The notes under the pieces: model-generated
The model's input: the letters and a program-made list of their open reading frames with translations, nothing else
Told to the model about the DNA's origin: nothing
Databases searched by the model: none
Position numbers and translations under genes: made by a program
NCBI GenBank assembly: GCA_043747685.1
Contig: JAYTOR010000013.1
Location: forward strand, 1 to 7,306
Source of the DNA: JANXUF01 sp043747685
GTDB taxonomy: Bacteria; Actinomycetota; Acidimicrobiia; Acidimicrobiales; Ilumatobacteraceae
Direction: 5' to 3'
Length of the DNA stretch: 7,306 bases
Shown: positions 1-6,723 of the stretch, piece by piece
How the letters are laid out: each line of letters opens with the position of its first letter
Position numbering within the stretch: the first letter of the stretch is position 1

Positions 1-2703
1 ACCCTCGACAACGAGGAGAACTATCTGTGGAAGAAGCTCTTCACGTCGTGGGGGGCGGTCCAGATCGAGAATCAAGCACGGATTTGACACTCGTCGACCG
101 TCCCCGGTCTGGGGACATCGTTCGGACGAGGTGGTGCCACCGGCTTCCTACAGGACCTGCAGCACAGCGACGTCATCCTGATCATGGGATCGAACATGGC
201 TGAAAACCATCCGGTCGGGTTCCAGTGGGTCGTCGAGGCCCAGCGACGTGGGGCGACCGTGATCCACGCCGATCCGCGGTTCACCCGCACCAGCGCACTC
301 GCCGATATCCACGTACCCATCCGTCCTGGCAGCGACATCGCCTTCGTCGGCGGATTGATCAACTACGTCATCTCGCACCGCCGGGAGTTCCGTGACTATG
401 TCGTTGCCTACACCAACGCAGCGACGATCATCGACGAGGCGTTCCGTGACACCGAGGACCTCGACGGGTTGTTCTCCGGGTGGGATCCGCAGACGCGGAC
501 GTACGACTCGTCGTCCTGGCAGTACGAAGGAGTCGGTGAGAAGTCGGCCGCCGGCGATTGCGAAGACGGCGGAGAACACGCTCGGGGTGGGCGCGGTGGC
601 TCTGCGCCTCGCGTGGATCCGACGCTCGAGCACCCGCATTGCGCGTTCCAGCTGTTGAAGCGGCACTTCAGCCGGTACACGCCGGAGATGGTGCAGCGCA
701 CGTGCGGTGTGCCCGTCGACCGCTTCATCGCCGTCGCCGAGGCGATGTGCGCGAACTCGGGTCGGGAACGGACCGGTGCGATTTGTTACGCCGTTGGTTG
801 GACACACCATTCGGTCGGGGTGCAGAACGTCCGTGCCGCAGCGATCCTGCAGACGCTGCTCGGAAATATCGGTCGGCCAGGCGGCGGAGTCATGGCGCTG
901 CGTGGCCACGCAAGCATTCAGGGTTCGACGGACATCCCGACGCTCTTCGACCTGCTGCCGGGCTACATCCCGATGCCGCATGTGTCGACCGCCGGGACGC
1001 TGGATGAGTTCATCCATTCGGTCTCGTCGCCGACCGGCTATTGGGGCAACATGCGCGCCTATACCGTCAGCCTGCTGAAAGCGTGGTTCGGCGACGCCGC
1101 AACGGCTGACAACGACTTTTGCTTCGATCACCTGCCGCGACTGACGGGCGACCATTCGACCTACCAGACCACGCTCGGCATGATTGCCGGAACGGTTAAG
1201 GGGTTCTTCCTACTCGGCGAGAACCCGGCGGTCGGCTCGACGAACTCGGGCATGCACCGCAAGGCGATGGCCAACCTCGACTGGCTCGTCGTTCGTGATC
1301 TGCAGGAAATCGAGTCTGCCTCGTTCTGGTACGACGCCCCCGAGATCGCCACCGGCGAGCTGCGAACGGAAGCAATCGGGACGGAAGTCTTCCTGATGCC
1401 GGCCGCAGCTCACACCGAAAAGAGCGGATCGTTCACGCAGACCCAACGCCTGCTGCAATGGCACGACAAGGCGGTCGAGCCGGTGGGAGACTGCCGTTCC
1501 GACCTCTGGTTCATCTACCACCTCGGTCGTTTGGTGCGGGAACGTCTGCAGACGTCAGCCGCTGCCAGGGATCGGCCGGTACTCGATCTCACCTGGGACT
1601 ACGAACTGGAAGGTCCGCACCACGACCCGTCGGCGGAAGCCGTACTCGCCGAGATCAACGGCCGAACGAGCAACGGCAGCCCGTTGTCGAGCTACACGGA
1701 ACTGCGAGCAGACGGGTCGACGATCTGCGGCTGCTGGATCTATTGCGGATGCAGAGCGGACGGTGTCAACCAGACACGTCGCAGAGTCCCCGGCACCGAA
1801 CAGTCATGGGTGGCACCGAACTGGGGATGGGCATGGCCGGCGAACCGCCGCATGCTGTATAACCGAGCGTCTGCGGATCCGGACGGCGCGCCATGGTCCG
1901 AACGCAAACGGTACGTGTGGTGGGACGAGGCTTCGCAACGGTGGACAGGTGAGGACGTGCCGGATTTTCAACTCGACAAGCCACCGAATTTCGCGCCGGA
2001 ACCTGATGCTGTCGCCGAGGATGCGTTGTCCGGAAGCAGCCCGTTCATCCTCCAGTCGGACGGCAAAGCGTGGCTGTTCGCTCCCTCGGGCCTCGCAGAC
2101 GGCCCGCTTCCCACGTTCTATGAACCGAACGAGTCACCCGTGAGGAATCCGATCAACCGACAACAGGACAACCCGGCGACCGACCGGATCCGTGCCGTCG
2201 AGAATCCCGACAACCGCAGCCCTCGCGCAGATGACGAAGCCGACCCGTACCCGTTCGCCCTGACGACGTACCGGCTGACCGAGCACCACACTGCGGGGGC
2301 GATGAGTCGCGTCGTCGACAGGCTCAACGAACTGCAACCGGAGATGTTCTGTGAAGTCAGTCCGCAGTTGGCGGCGCTGCGGCACCTCGAAAACGGAGGG
2401 TGGGCCTCGATCATCACGTCCAGAGCCGTCATCGAAGCGCGGGTACTGGTCACGGCCCGCATCACTCCGCTGGACGTCGGCGGAAGAGTCGTGCACACCG
2501 TCGGTCTGCCGTTCCACTGGGGCAGCCGTGGCGCGACGACGGGGGATTCCGCCAACGATCTGCTCGGCCTGGCGCTCGACCCGAACGTCCACATCCAGAA
2601 CACCAAGGCGCAAACCTGTGACATCGTTTCCGGGCGCCGCCCGGAAGGCCGCGACCGTCTCGATCTCGTCGAGCGTCACCGGCAGGGCACGGTCGGGCGA
2701 TGA
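1..2703 (+). CDS. fdhA: Formate dehydrogenase alpha subunit, selenocysteine-containing, 5'-truncated by the window
   Basis: Catalytic subunit that oxidises formate to CO2 at a Mo- or W-bis-(pyranopterin guanine dinucleotide) centre. The frame is open from base 1 to the TGA at 2701-2703 except for a TGA at codon 29 (85-87), read as Sec. Codons 3-28 (NEENYLWKKLF, then GAVQIENQARI) and codons 30-45 (HSSTVPGLG, GRGGAT) are the conserved formate dehydrogenase sequence on both sides of that site, including the His that follows Sec. Later landmarks are MGSNMAENHP (codon 62 on), the GENPAVGSTN loop (406 on), EKSGSFTQTQR (473 on) and a C-terminal molybdopterin dinucleotide-binding domain (about 750-880). 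By analogy with FdnG-type proteins, roughly 165 N-terminal residues, including the [4Fe-4S] motif and any Tat signal, lie upstream, so the side of the membrane cannot be decided. Codons about 178-206 form a low-conservation Gly/Arg-rich loop. It overlaps the beta-subunit gene by 4 bp. Family assignment is very secure; the symbol is generic. Confidence 0.96.
85..87 (+). other. In-frame UGA decoded as selenocysteine
   Basis: The TGA interrupts an otherwise open frame at the exact active-site position where formate dehydrogenases have Sec or Cys, between ARI and HSSTVPGLG. Similarity to the family continues unbroken on both sides, so this is neither a gene end nor a degraded gene. The following codon gives the His that normally neighbours the Sec. 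The adjacent SECIS hairpin supports recoding. Decoding would need SelB, tRNA-Sec, SelA and SelD, none of which are encoded in the window. Confidence 0.95.
88..130 (+). promoter_or_regulatory. Bacterial SECIS element in the fdhA reading frame
   Basis: An mRNA hairpin lies directly 3' of the UGA. The lower stem pairs CTCGTC (90-95) with GACGAG (125-130), six of six. The upper stem pairs GTCCCC (100-105) with GGGGAC (111-116), six of six, closing on a five-base loop GGTCT (106-110). As I recall it, GGUCU is also the loop motif bound by SelB in the E. coli fdhF SECIS, and the 18 nt between the UGA and the loop matches that element. The middle part (96-99 against 117-124) is an asymmetric internal loop with limited pairing. 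The element also encodes residues STVPGLGTSFGRG, so its bases are under both coding and structural constraint. Hand-folded, not energy-computed. Confidence 0.92.
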
Positions 2704-3545
2704 GCGGCGAGCGGGGCCGGACGATCGAACCAGGGGTCCGCTATGGATTCTTCACCGACACCAGTGTGTGCATCGGGTGCAAAGCCTGCGAGGTCGCGTG
2801 CAAGGAATGGAACGGCATCGCCAGCGAGGTCTGCGAACTGACGGGGAACTCATATGACAACACCGGTGCCCTCGGCGCCACATCGTGGCGCCACGTCGCC
2901 TTCGTCGAGAAGGCCCGCCGTTCGCCGGGCCAACCCGTCGATGCATCGCCGCATGTCGCCGTTCCGGCGATCACCAAGGATTTCGTCTGGCTGATGAGTT
3001 CCGACGTCTGCAAACACTGCACCGAAGCAGCCTGCCTCGATGTCTGCCCCACCGGTTCGCTGTTCCGGACCGAGTTCGGCAGCGTCGTCGTGCAGCCGGA
3101 CATCTGCAACGGTTGTGGCTACTGCGTTCCTGCGTGTCCGTTCGGGGTCATCGGCAAGAACGAGAACGATGGCCGAGCGGCGAAATGCACGCTGTGCTAC
3201 GACCGCCTCAAGGCTGACGAACAACCGGCATGCGCCAAGGCGTGTCCGACAGAGTCGATCCAGTTCGGCGCGTTGGCGGATCTGCGTGTAACCGCATTGC
3301 GTCGATTGGAGACATTGCAGTCCAAGGGCGTCGGTGAGGCTCGGCTGTACGGCCATGATCCCGCAGACGGCATCGGTGGCGCTGGCGCTATGTTCCTGCT
3401 GCTCGACGAGCCCGATGTCTATGGACTTCCGCCTACGCCGCGTGCGACGACGCGAGACCTGCCAGAGATGTGGCGGACAGCCGCCAAGGCCGCCGTCGGT
3501 CTCGTTGCCGGAATCGCCGTCGTCGTGTTCGGCGGTCGCCAGTGA
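2700..3545 (+). CDS. fdhB: Formate dehydrogenase beta subunit, four [4Fe-4S] ferredoxin-type protein with C-terminal membrane anchor
   Basis: Electron-transfer subunit passing electrons from the alpha subunit to the membrane subunit. The 281 residues carry 16 cysteines in the FdnH/NrfC arrangement: C24-C27-C30-C34, C104-C107-C112-C116, C136-C139-C142-C146 and C163-C166-C178-C182, enough for four [4Fe-4S] clusters. C45 is outside these motifs. Residues about 262-278 (AAKAAVGLVAGIAVVVFGG) form one hydrophobic helix near the C-terminus, as in FdnH, which would anchor the protein beside the NrfD-type subunit. No N-terminal signal peptide is visible; if exported it would travel with the alpha subunit. 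The ATG at 2700 overlaps the alpha-subunit stop (ATGA), and a weak AGGG lies 12 nt upstream, so translational coupling is likely. The GTG start of the next gene overlaps its stop. Confidence 0.94.
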   Translation: MSGERGRTIEPGVRYGFFTDTSVCIGCKACEVACKEWNGIASEVCELTGNSYDNTGALGATSWRHVAFVEKARRSPGQPVDASPHVAVPAITKDFVWLMSSDVCKHCTEAACLDVCPTGSLFRTEFGSVVVQPDICNGCGYCVPACPFGVIGKNENDGRAAKCTLCYDRLKADEQPACAKACPTESIQFGALADLRVTALRRLETLQSKGVGEARLYGHDPADGIGGAGAMFLLLDEPDVYGLPPTPRATTRDLPEMWRTAAKAAVGLVAGIAVVVFGGRQ

Positions 3546-4483
3546 CGAACATGACCGGAACAACGAACGTTGCCGGCCATTTCGCAGAGGCAGCTGACGT
3601 CGGGGAGACCGTCGGCTACTACGGCAAACCCATCGTCGAGCCGCATGTCTGGAAGGACTACATCGGCTGGTACTTTTTCACAGGAGGTCTCGCCGGCGCG
3701 TCCTCCGTCATCGCTGCCGTCGCCGAACTCGCCAAGCAGCCCGCACTTGCCAGGCACGCGCGCCGAGCGTCGATGATCGGGCTGCTGCCGAGTCCCGCCC
3801 TGCTGGTCGCCGATCTTGGCAGGCCGAAACGTTTCGTCTACATGCTGAGGGTGATGAAGCCGACCTCACCGATGAGCGTCGGTTCGTGGCTACTAGCGCT
3901 GTATTCGCCGTTGGCCGCCGGCTCGGCGATGCTCGGCGAGTTGCATGTCGTCCCGCGACTTCGTCGGGCGTTGACGATCGGCGCAGGGCTCGTCGGTCCG
4001 ACGATCGCGACCTACACCGGTGTCCTCGTGGCCGATACGGCGACGCCTGTCTGGCATCGGGCTCGCCGTGAGCTCCCGATGCTCTTTGCATCGAGCGCTG
4101 CTGCGACTGCCGGTGCGGTGACAACGATGTTGTCCTGCCTCGATGGTCGTCGCCTCGGTGCTGCCGCGAGAGTCGCCTCCGCCGGTGCGGTTGCCGAGGT
4201 GTTCACGGCGACGATGATGAAGCGCCGGCTCGGCGAACTCGACACATATCGAACGGACCCTGCGGCGGCGCGGTTGGACATCGCTGGCCGACGTTTGTCC
4301 ATCGCCGGAGCCGCACTGATGATCGTCGCTGGGCGCAGGAGAACACTGTCGATCGTCGCCGGTGCCGGCATCGCTGCGGGTTCGGCATGCGAGCGACTTG
4401 CGGTGTTGCGAGCCGGAACGGCGTCTGCCAATGATCCACGGTCCGTGCTGCTGGCCTCGGCGATGGACGCTCGTCTCGAGTAG
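3542..4483 (+). CDS. nrfD: NrfD/PsrC-family polytopic membrane subunit (quinone-interacting)
   Basis: Integral membrane partner of the Fe-S subunit, expected to pass electrons to or from (mena)quinone without haem, in place of the cytochrome b556 (FdnI) of E. coli-type enzymes. The 313-residue product has about seven or eight hydrophobic segments, roughly at 41-63, 76-92, 113-132, 143-164, 178-198, 208-224, 251-264 and 268-283. The family signature is at residues 91-116: DLGRPKRF, then SPMSVGSW. I chose the GTG at 3542, which overlaps the beta-subunit stop as GTGA. The ATG at 3551 is a possible alternative, and neither has a clear Shine-Dalgarno. An in-frame ATG at 3470 would add an Arg-rich leader translated from inside the beta gene and is unlikely. 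The gene ends with TAG. The symbol is used in the family sense; this is not a nitrite reductase gene. Confidence 0.88.
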   Translation: MTNMTGTTNVAGHFAEAADVGETVGYYGKPIVEPHVWKDYIGWYFFTGGLAGASSVIAAVAELAKQPALARHARRASMIGLLPSPALLVADLGRPKRFVYMLRVMKPTSPMSVGSWLLALYSPLAAGSAMLGELHVVPRLRRALTIGAGLVGPTIATYTGVLVADTATPVWHRARRELPMLFASSAAATAGAVTTMLSCLDGRRLGAAARVASAGAVAEVFTATMMKRRLGELDTYRTDPAAARLDIAGRRLSIAGAALMIVAGRRRTLSIVAGAGIAAGSACERLAVLRAGTASANDPRSVLLASAMDARLE

Positions 4484-4508
4484 GTGCGTCGCCGGAAGAT
4501 CAAGGGGG

Positions 4509-4537
4509 TTGACATGGCTAACGTCGTTAGCTATTGT
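4509..4537 (+). promoter_or_regulatory. Sigma70/SigA-type promoter of the nitroreductase-tetR cassette
   Basis: A perfect -35 box TTGACA (4509-4514) is followed by a 17-bp spacer and TATTGT (4532-4537), which matches four of six bases of the consensus -10 TATAAT. Transcription would start near 4544-4546, giving a 5' leader of about 30 nt before the ATG at 4577. The 93-bp gap between the membrane-subunit gene and the nitroreductase gene holds only this promoter and two palindromes. I see no terminator for the formate dehydrogenase operon in it, so read-through is possible. Confidence 0.75.
4514..4534 (+). promoter_or_regulatory. Palindromic operator 1, probable TetR-family binding site
   Basis: The half-sites ATGGCTAAC and GTTAGCTAT flank a central GTC. 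Eight of nine pairs match, and the core GCTAACG/CGTTAGC around one central base is perfect. The site overlaps the last base of the -35 box, fills the whole spacer and enters the -10 box, so a bound dimer would exclude RNA polymerase. Its natural ligand protein is the TetR-type product of the second gene of the cassette (inference). Confidence 0.75.
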
Positions 4538-4556
4538 GGCTTACACCGTTAGCCAC
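4536..4556 (+). promoter_or_regulatory. Palindromic operator 2, near-copy of operator 1
   Basis: The half-sites GTGGCTTAC and GTTAGCCAC flank a central ACC, again with eight of nine pairs matching. Compared with operator 1 the shared pattern is RTGGCTWAC, RYC, GTTAGCYAY. It begins one base after operator 1 ends, giving a centre-to-centre distance of 22 bp, about two helical turns. It covers the end of the -10 box and the predicted transcription start. Confidence 0.72.
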
Positions 4557-4576
4557 TCGATCGGAAAGCCGGAGTC

Positions 4577-5053
4577 ATGTCCAACGAAGCCGCAGATACA
4601 CAATCAGCCCCGCACTATCGTCAGCCTGGTTGGGTGACCAGGAACGTGTTCAACAGATTGGTCGCCCGCCTCACCCGCATGGGGATCAGCGTCTGGGGGA
4701 GCAGGGTGTTGGAAGTCAGAGGACGCTCGACCGGCCAGCCGCGACGCACGCCCGTCAACCTGCTGACCGTCGACGGGCAGTCGTACCTCGTCTCGGCCCG
4801 AGGTGAAGGGCAATGGGTCCGCAACGTGCGCGCCGGTGACGGTCGCCTCGCCCTGATCGTCGGGCGCCGGCGTGTCGAGTACATCGCCACGGAGATGTCG
4901 GGAGACGCCAAACGGGCGATCCTCCGCTCATATCTGCGCCGTTGGAAGATGGAGGTCGGAGTGTTCTTCGACGGTGTCGACGCCGATTCGAGCGACGAGG
5001 AGCTCGATCGTGTGGCGCCGAAGCATCCGGTCTTCGTCCTGTCGGCTTCGTGA
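4577..5053 (+). CDS. Ddn-like deazaflavin (F420)-dependent nitroreductase family protein
   Basis: A 158-residue protein of the Ddn/DUF385 family, small split beta-barrel proteins that mostly bind cofactor F420 and reduce quinones, nitroaromatics or other unsaturated substrates. The recognisable core is residues 45-87: LEVRGRSTGQPRRTPVNLL, a turn at VDGQSYLV, then SARGEGQWVRNVRAG, corresponding to the F420-phosphate-binding region and the following strand. The N-terminal stretch (17-40) is a plausible amphipathic helix of the kind some family members use at membranes. Length is normal for the family. GGAG ends only two bases before the ATG, so GGAAAG at 4563-4568 may be the working ribosome site. 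Its stop overlaps the tetR-type start. The exact substrate cannot be told from sequence, and some family members use other flavins. Confidence 0.88.
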   Translation: MSNEAADTQSAPHYRQPGWVTRNVFNRLVARLTRMGISVWGSRVLEVRGRSTGQPRRTPVNLLTVDGQSYLVSARGEGQWVRNVRAGDGRLALIVGRRRVEYIATEMSGDAKRAILRSYLRRWKMEVGVFFDGVDADSSDEELDRVAPKHPVFVLSAS

Positions 5054-5601
5054 CCGGACAGCCGCCCATCCGGGTGCTGTCGCCACGCGCACGTGAGATT
5101 GCAGCGACGGCCAGGATGGTGCTCGAAGCCGAGGGTTCCGAGGCCGTGACGATGCGCCGTCTGGCTGCGGAGCTGGGCATTCGCGCACCGTCGCTGTACA
5201 AGCACTTTGCCAGCAAACAGGCTGTTGAAACCGTGCTCATCGACGCCGCGCTGCACGAGGTCGGAATCCTCGGTCACCGTGCCGTAGCCGAAGCCGGGGA
5301 CGAGGGACCAGTGATGGCGTTGCTGCGGGCATATCGGAGCTACGGCATCGCTCATCCGCATCTGTATCGCCTCGTCACCAACGGTCATCTGCACCGTGAC
5401 GATCTGACCCCCGGGCTGGAATCATGGGCGGGGACGCCCTGGTTCCTGGCAACAGGCGAACCGTACTGTGCCCAGGCGCTCTGGGCGTTCGCCCACGGAA
5501 CGGTCAGCCTGGAGATCGACCAACGCTTTCTCGACGGGTCGGACCTCGACCGTACATGGGCAGCAGGCGGAGCTGCCTTCTCCGATCCCAAGGACAGCTG
5601 A
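5050..5601 (+). CDS. TetR/AcrR-family transcriptional repressor with WHG-type ligand domain
   Basis: Probable autorepressor of the two-gene cassette. The 183-residue product has an N-terminal TetR DNA-binding domain, residues about 13-60. Its helix-turn-helix is LAAELGIRAPSLYKHFASKQ (38-57), with the usual S-LYKHF recognition helix. The C-terminal part resembles the WHG-type ligand/dimer domain, with WAFAHG at 145-150. I chose the GTG at 5050, which overlaps the upstream stop as GTGA. It starts just before the DNA-binding domain. The ATG at 4942 would add 36 Arg-rich residues read out of frame from the nitroreductase gene and is not credible. No Shine-Dalgarno is visible, so expression probably depends on translational coupling. 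The two palindromes at the cassette promoter are its likely targets. The ligand is unknown. Confidence 0.9.
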   Translation: MTGQPPIRVLSPRAREIAATARMVLEAEGSEAVTMRRLAAELGIRAPSLYKHFASKQAVETVLIDAALHEVGILGHRAVAEAGDEGPVMALLRAYRSYGIAHPHLYRLVTNGHLHRDDLTPGLESWAGTPWFLATGEPYCAQALWAFAHGTVSLEIDQRFLDGSDLDRTWAAGGAAFSDPKDS

Positions 5602-5685
5602 AGTGGTCACGCTTCGTGCAGGAGCGTTTCGCAAATCTGCGCGACCGACCGGACTTTCCTGTGAAAACTGAGTAACGTCTTCTCG
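5602..5685. other. Short intergenic region between the tetR-type gene and the epimerase gene
   Basis: This 84-bp gap holds a four-base-pair hairpin (CACG 5608-5611, CGTG 5615-5618) with no T-run, too weak to call a terminator. A possible extended -10 lies near its 3' end. I see no small ORF or RNA here. Confidence 0.6.
5673..5678 (+). promoter_or_regulatory. Possible -10 box for a leaderless epimerase transcript
   Basis: TAACGT fits the actinobacterial TANNNT -10 pattern and ends seven bases before the GTG start at 5686. Transcription would then begin at or next to the start codon, and no Shine-Dalgarno is visible before that GTG. A poor -35 candidate, GGACTT, lies about 16 bp upstream (5651-5656). 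TANNNT is a short motif that can occur by chance. Confidence 0.35.
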
Positions 5686-6723
5686 GTGAGGTACGCCGAC
5701 CTATCAACGGACGACACCTTCGCGGGCGCGAAGTGCCTGGTCACCGGTGGTCTCGGGTTCATCGGGTCCAACGTTGTCCGTCGACTGACAGCGGCCGGCG
5801 CTACGGTTGTGGTGGTCGATGCGCTGGTGGACGGTCACGGTGGCGATCGGCGCAATCTCGATGCGTTCGGTGTTGATCTGGGCAGCCACGCTCCGGTACG
5901 TGCGGTGACGGTGATCGAGGCCGATATCGGTGACGACATCGTTGCGACTGCCCTCGACGGTGTCGACGTCGTCTTCAACCTCGCAGGTCAGGTCAATCAT
6001 CAGGCCTCGATGCGCGACCCGGAAACGGACCTCGCCATGAACACGATGTCGCACAGCAGGTTCCTCGAATCGCTGCGCCACGTCAACCCGAACGCCAAGG
6101 TCGTCCACGCCTCGACTCGACAGGTTTATGGCAAACCGCTGCGGACGCCGGTCGACGAGACGCATCCCGCCAATCCTGTCGATGTCAACGGCGTCGCCAA
6201 GCTCGCCGGCGAGCAGTTGCACATGGTCTACGCCCACGCTCATGACATGCAGATCAGCTCGCTGCGGATCACCAACACGTACGGTCCCCGTCAGCGTCTT
6301 TCGAGCAACGAACTCGGATTCCTCCCCGTGTTCTTTCGCAAAGCACTGCTCAATCAGACGATCGACATCTACGGCGATGGAACCCAGCGACGCGACTGCC
6401 TGTTCGTGGACGACGTGGTCGACGCTCTGTTCGCCGCCTGTGGGAGTAACGCGGCAGGACGCGTGTTCAACGTCGGCCACGATCAGCACCACTCGCTCGC
6501 CGAAATCGCCGAGCTCATCATCCGCTGTTCCGGCAGCACTGCGGGGATGCGCCTGATTCCCTGGCCTGGCGACCAGCAACGCATCGACATCGGTTCGTTC
6601 CGTTCAGACAGTTCGCTCATCGCCTTCGAACTCGGATGGAAAGCCCATACGAACCTCGTGGACGGAGTCGACGAAACACTCGAGTTCTACCGGAAGCATT
6701 CGTGGTACCAGTCGTCGATCTGA
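5686..6723 (+). CDS. NAD-dependent sugar nucleotide epimerase/dehydratase (extended SDR family)
   Basis: A 345-residue extended short-chain dehydrogenase that would act on an NDP-sugar in the cytoplasm, using tightly bound NAD. The Rossmann motif is VTGGLGFIGSN at 19-29 (G21, G24, G27), an acidic residue follows the second strand at VVDAL (D45), and FNLAGQ is at 98-102. The active-site Ser/Thr region is HASTRQVYGKP (141-151). The place of the catalytic YxxxK reads NGVAK, so Asn168 stands where Tyr is usual and Lys172 is kept. The substrate half shows RITNTYGPRQR (194-204), IYGDGTQRRDCLFVDDVVDA (228-247) and FNVGHDQ (261-267), typical of UDP-glucose epimerase/RmlB/paratose-epimerase-like proteins. 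Start is the GTG at 5686; the next in-frame stop upstream is at 5662. It overlaps the aminotransferase gene by 22 bp. The precise sugar is not inferable. Confidence 0.9.
   Translation: MRYADLSTDDTFAGAKCLVTGGLGFIGSNVVRRLTAAGATVVVVDALVDGHGGDRRNLDAFGVDLGSHAPVRAVTVIEADIGDDIVATALDGVDVVFNLAGQVNHQASMRDPETDLAMNTMSHSRFLESLRHVNPNAKVVHASTRQVYGKPLRTPVDETHPANPVDVNGVAKLAGEQLHMVYAHAHDMQISSLRITNTYGPRQRLSSNELGFLPVFFRKALLNQTIDIYGDGTQRRDCLFVDDVVDALFAACGSNAAGRVFNVGHDQHHSLAEIAELIIRCSGSTAGMRLIPWPGDQQRIDIGSFRSDSSLIAFELGWKAHTNLVDGVDETLEFYRKHSWYQSSI
6692..6696 (+). promoter_or_regulatory. Shine-Dalgarno site deciding the aminotransferase start
   Basis: GGAAG lies five bases upstream of the GTG at 6702, inside the epimerase coding sequence. 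It supports that GTG over the later in-frame ATG at 6852, which would lose about 50 conserved residues. Confidence 0.55.

Noticed and set aside
1..87. TGA at 85 as the end of a gene or evidence of a pseudogene
   Set aside because: Family sequence continues in the same frame across the TGA, which sits at the known Sec position and is followed by a well-formed SECIS.
148..1155. Long open frame on the minus strand opposite fdhA (335 codons)
   Set aside because: Its translation is Arg-rich with no recognisable domain, and it lies opposite a strongly conserved coding sequence. High GC commonly produces such antisense frames.
3470..3541. Upstream ATG as the start of the NrfD-type subunit
   Set aside because: It would add 24 mostly Arg/Ser residues translated out of frame from the beta subunit's membrane-anchor region. 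The overlapping GTG at 3542 fits the operon pattern better.
4942..5049. Upstream ATG as the start of the TetR-type regulator
   Set aside because: The extra 36 residues are an out-of-frame reading of the nitroreductase C-terminus, unlike any TetR N-terminus.
4621..5394. Minus-strand open frame opposite the nitroreductase and tetR-type genes
   Set aside because: Composition is typical of an antisense shadow, and both + strand genes are clear family members.
5608..5618. Hairpin after the tetR-type gene as a terminator
   Set aside because: It has only four base pairs and no following T-run.
5704..6579. Minus-strand open frame opposite the epimerase (291 codons)
   Set aside because: Shadow of the + strand gene, with no family motif in its translation.
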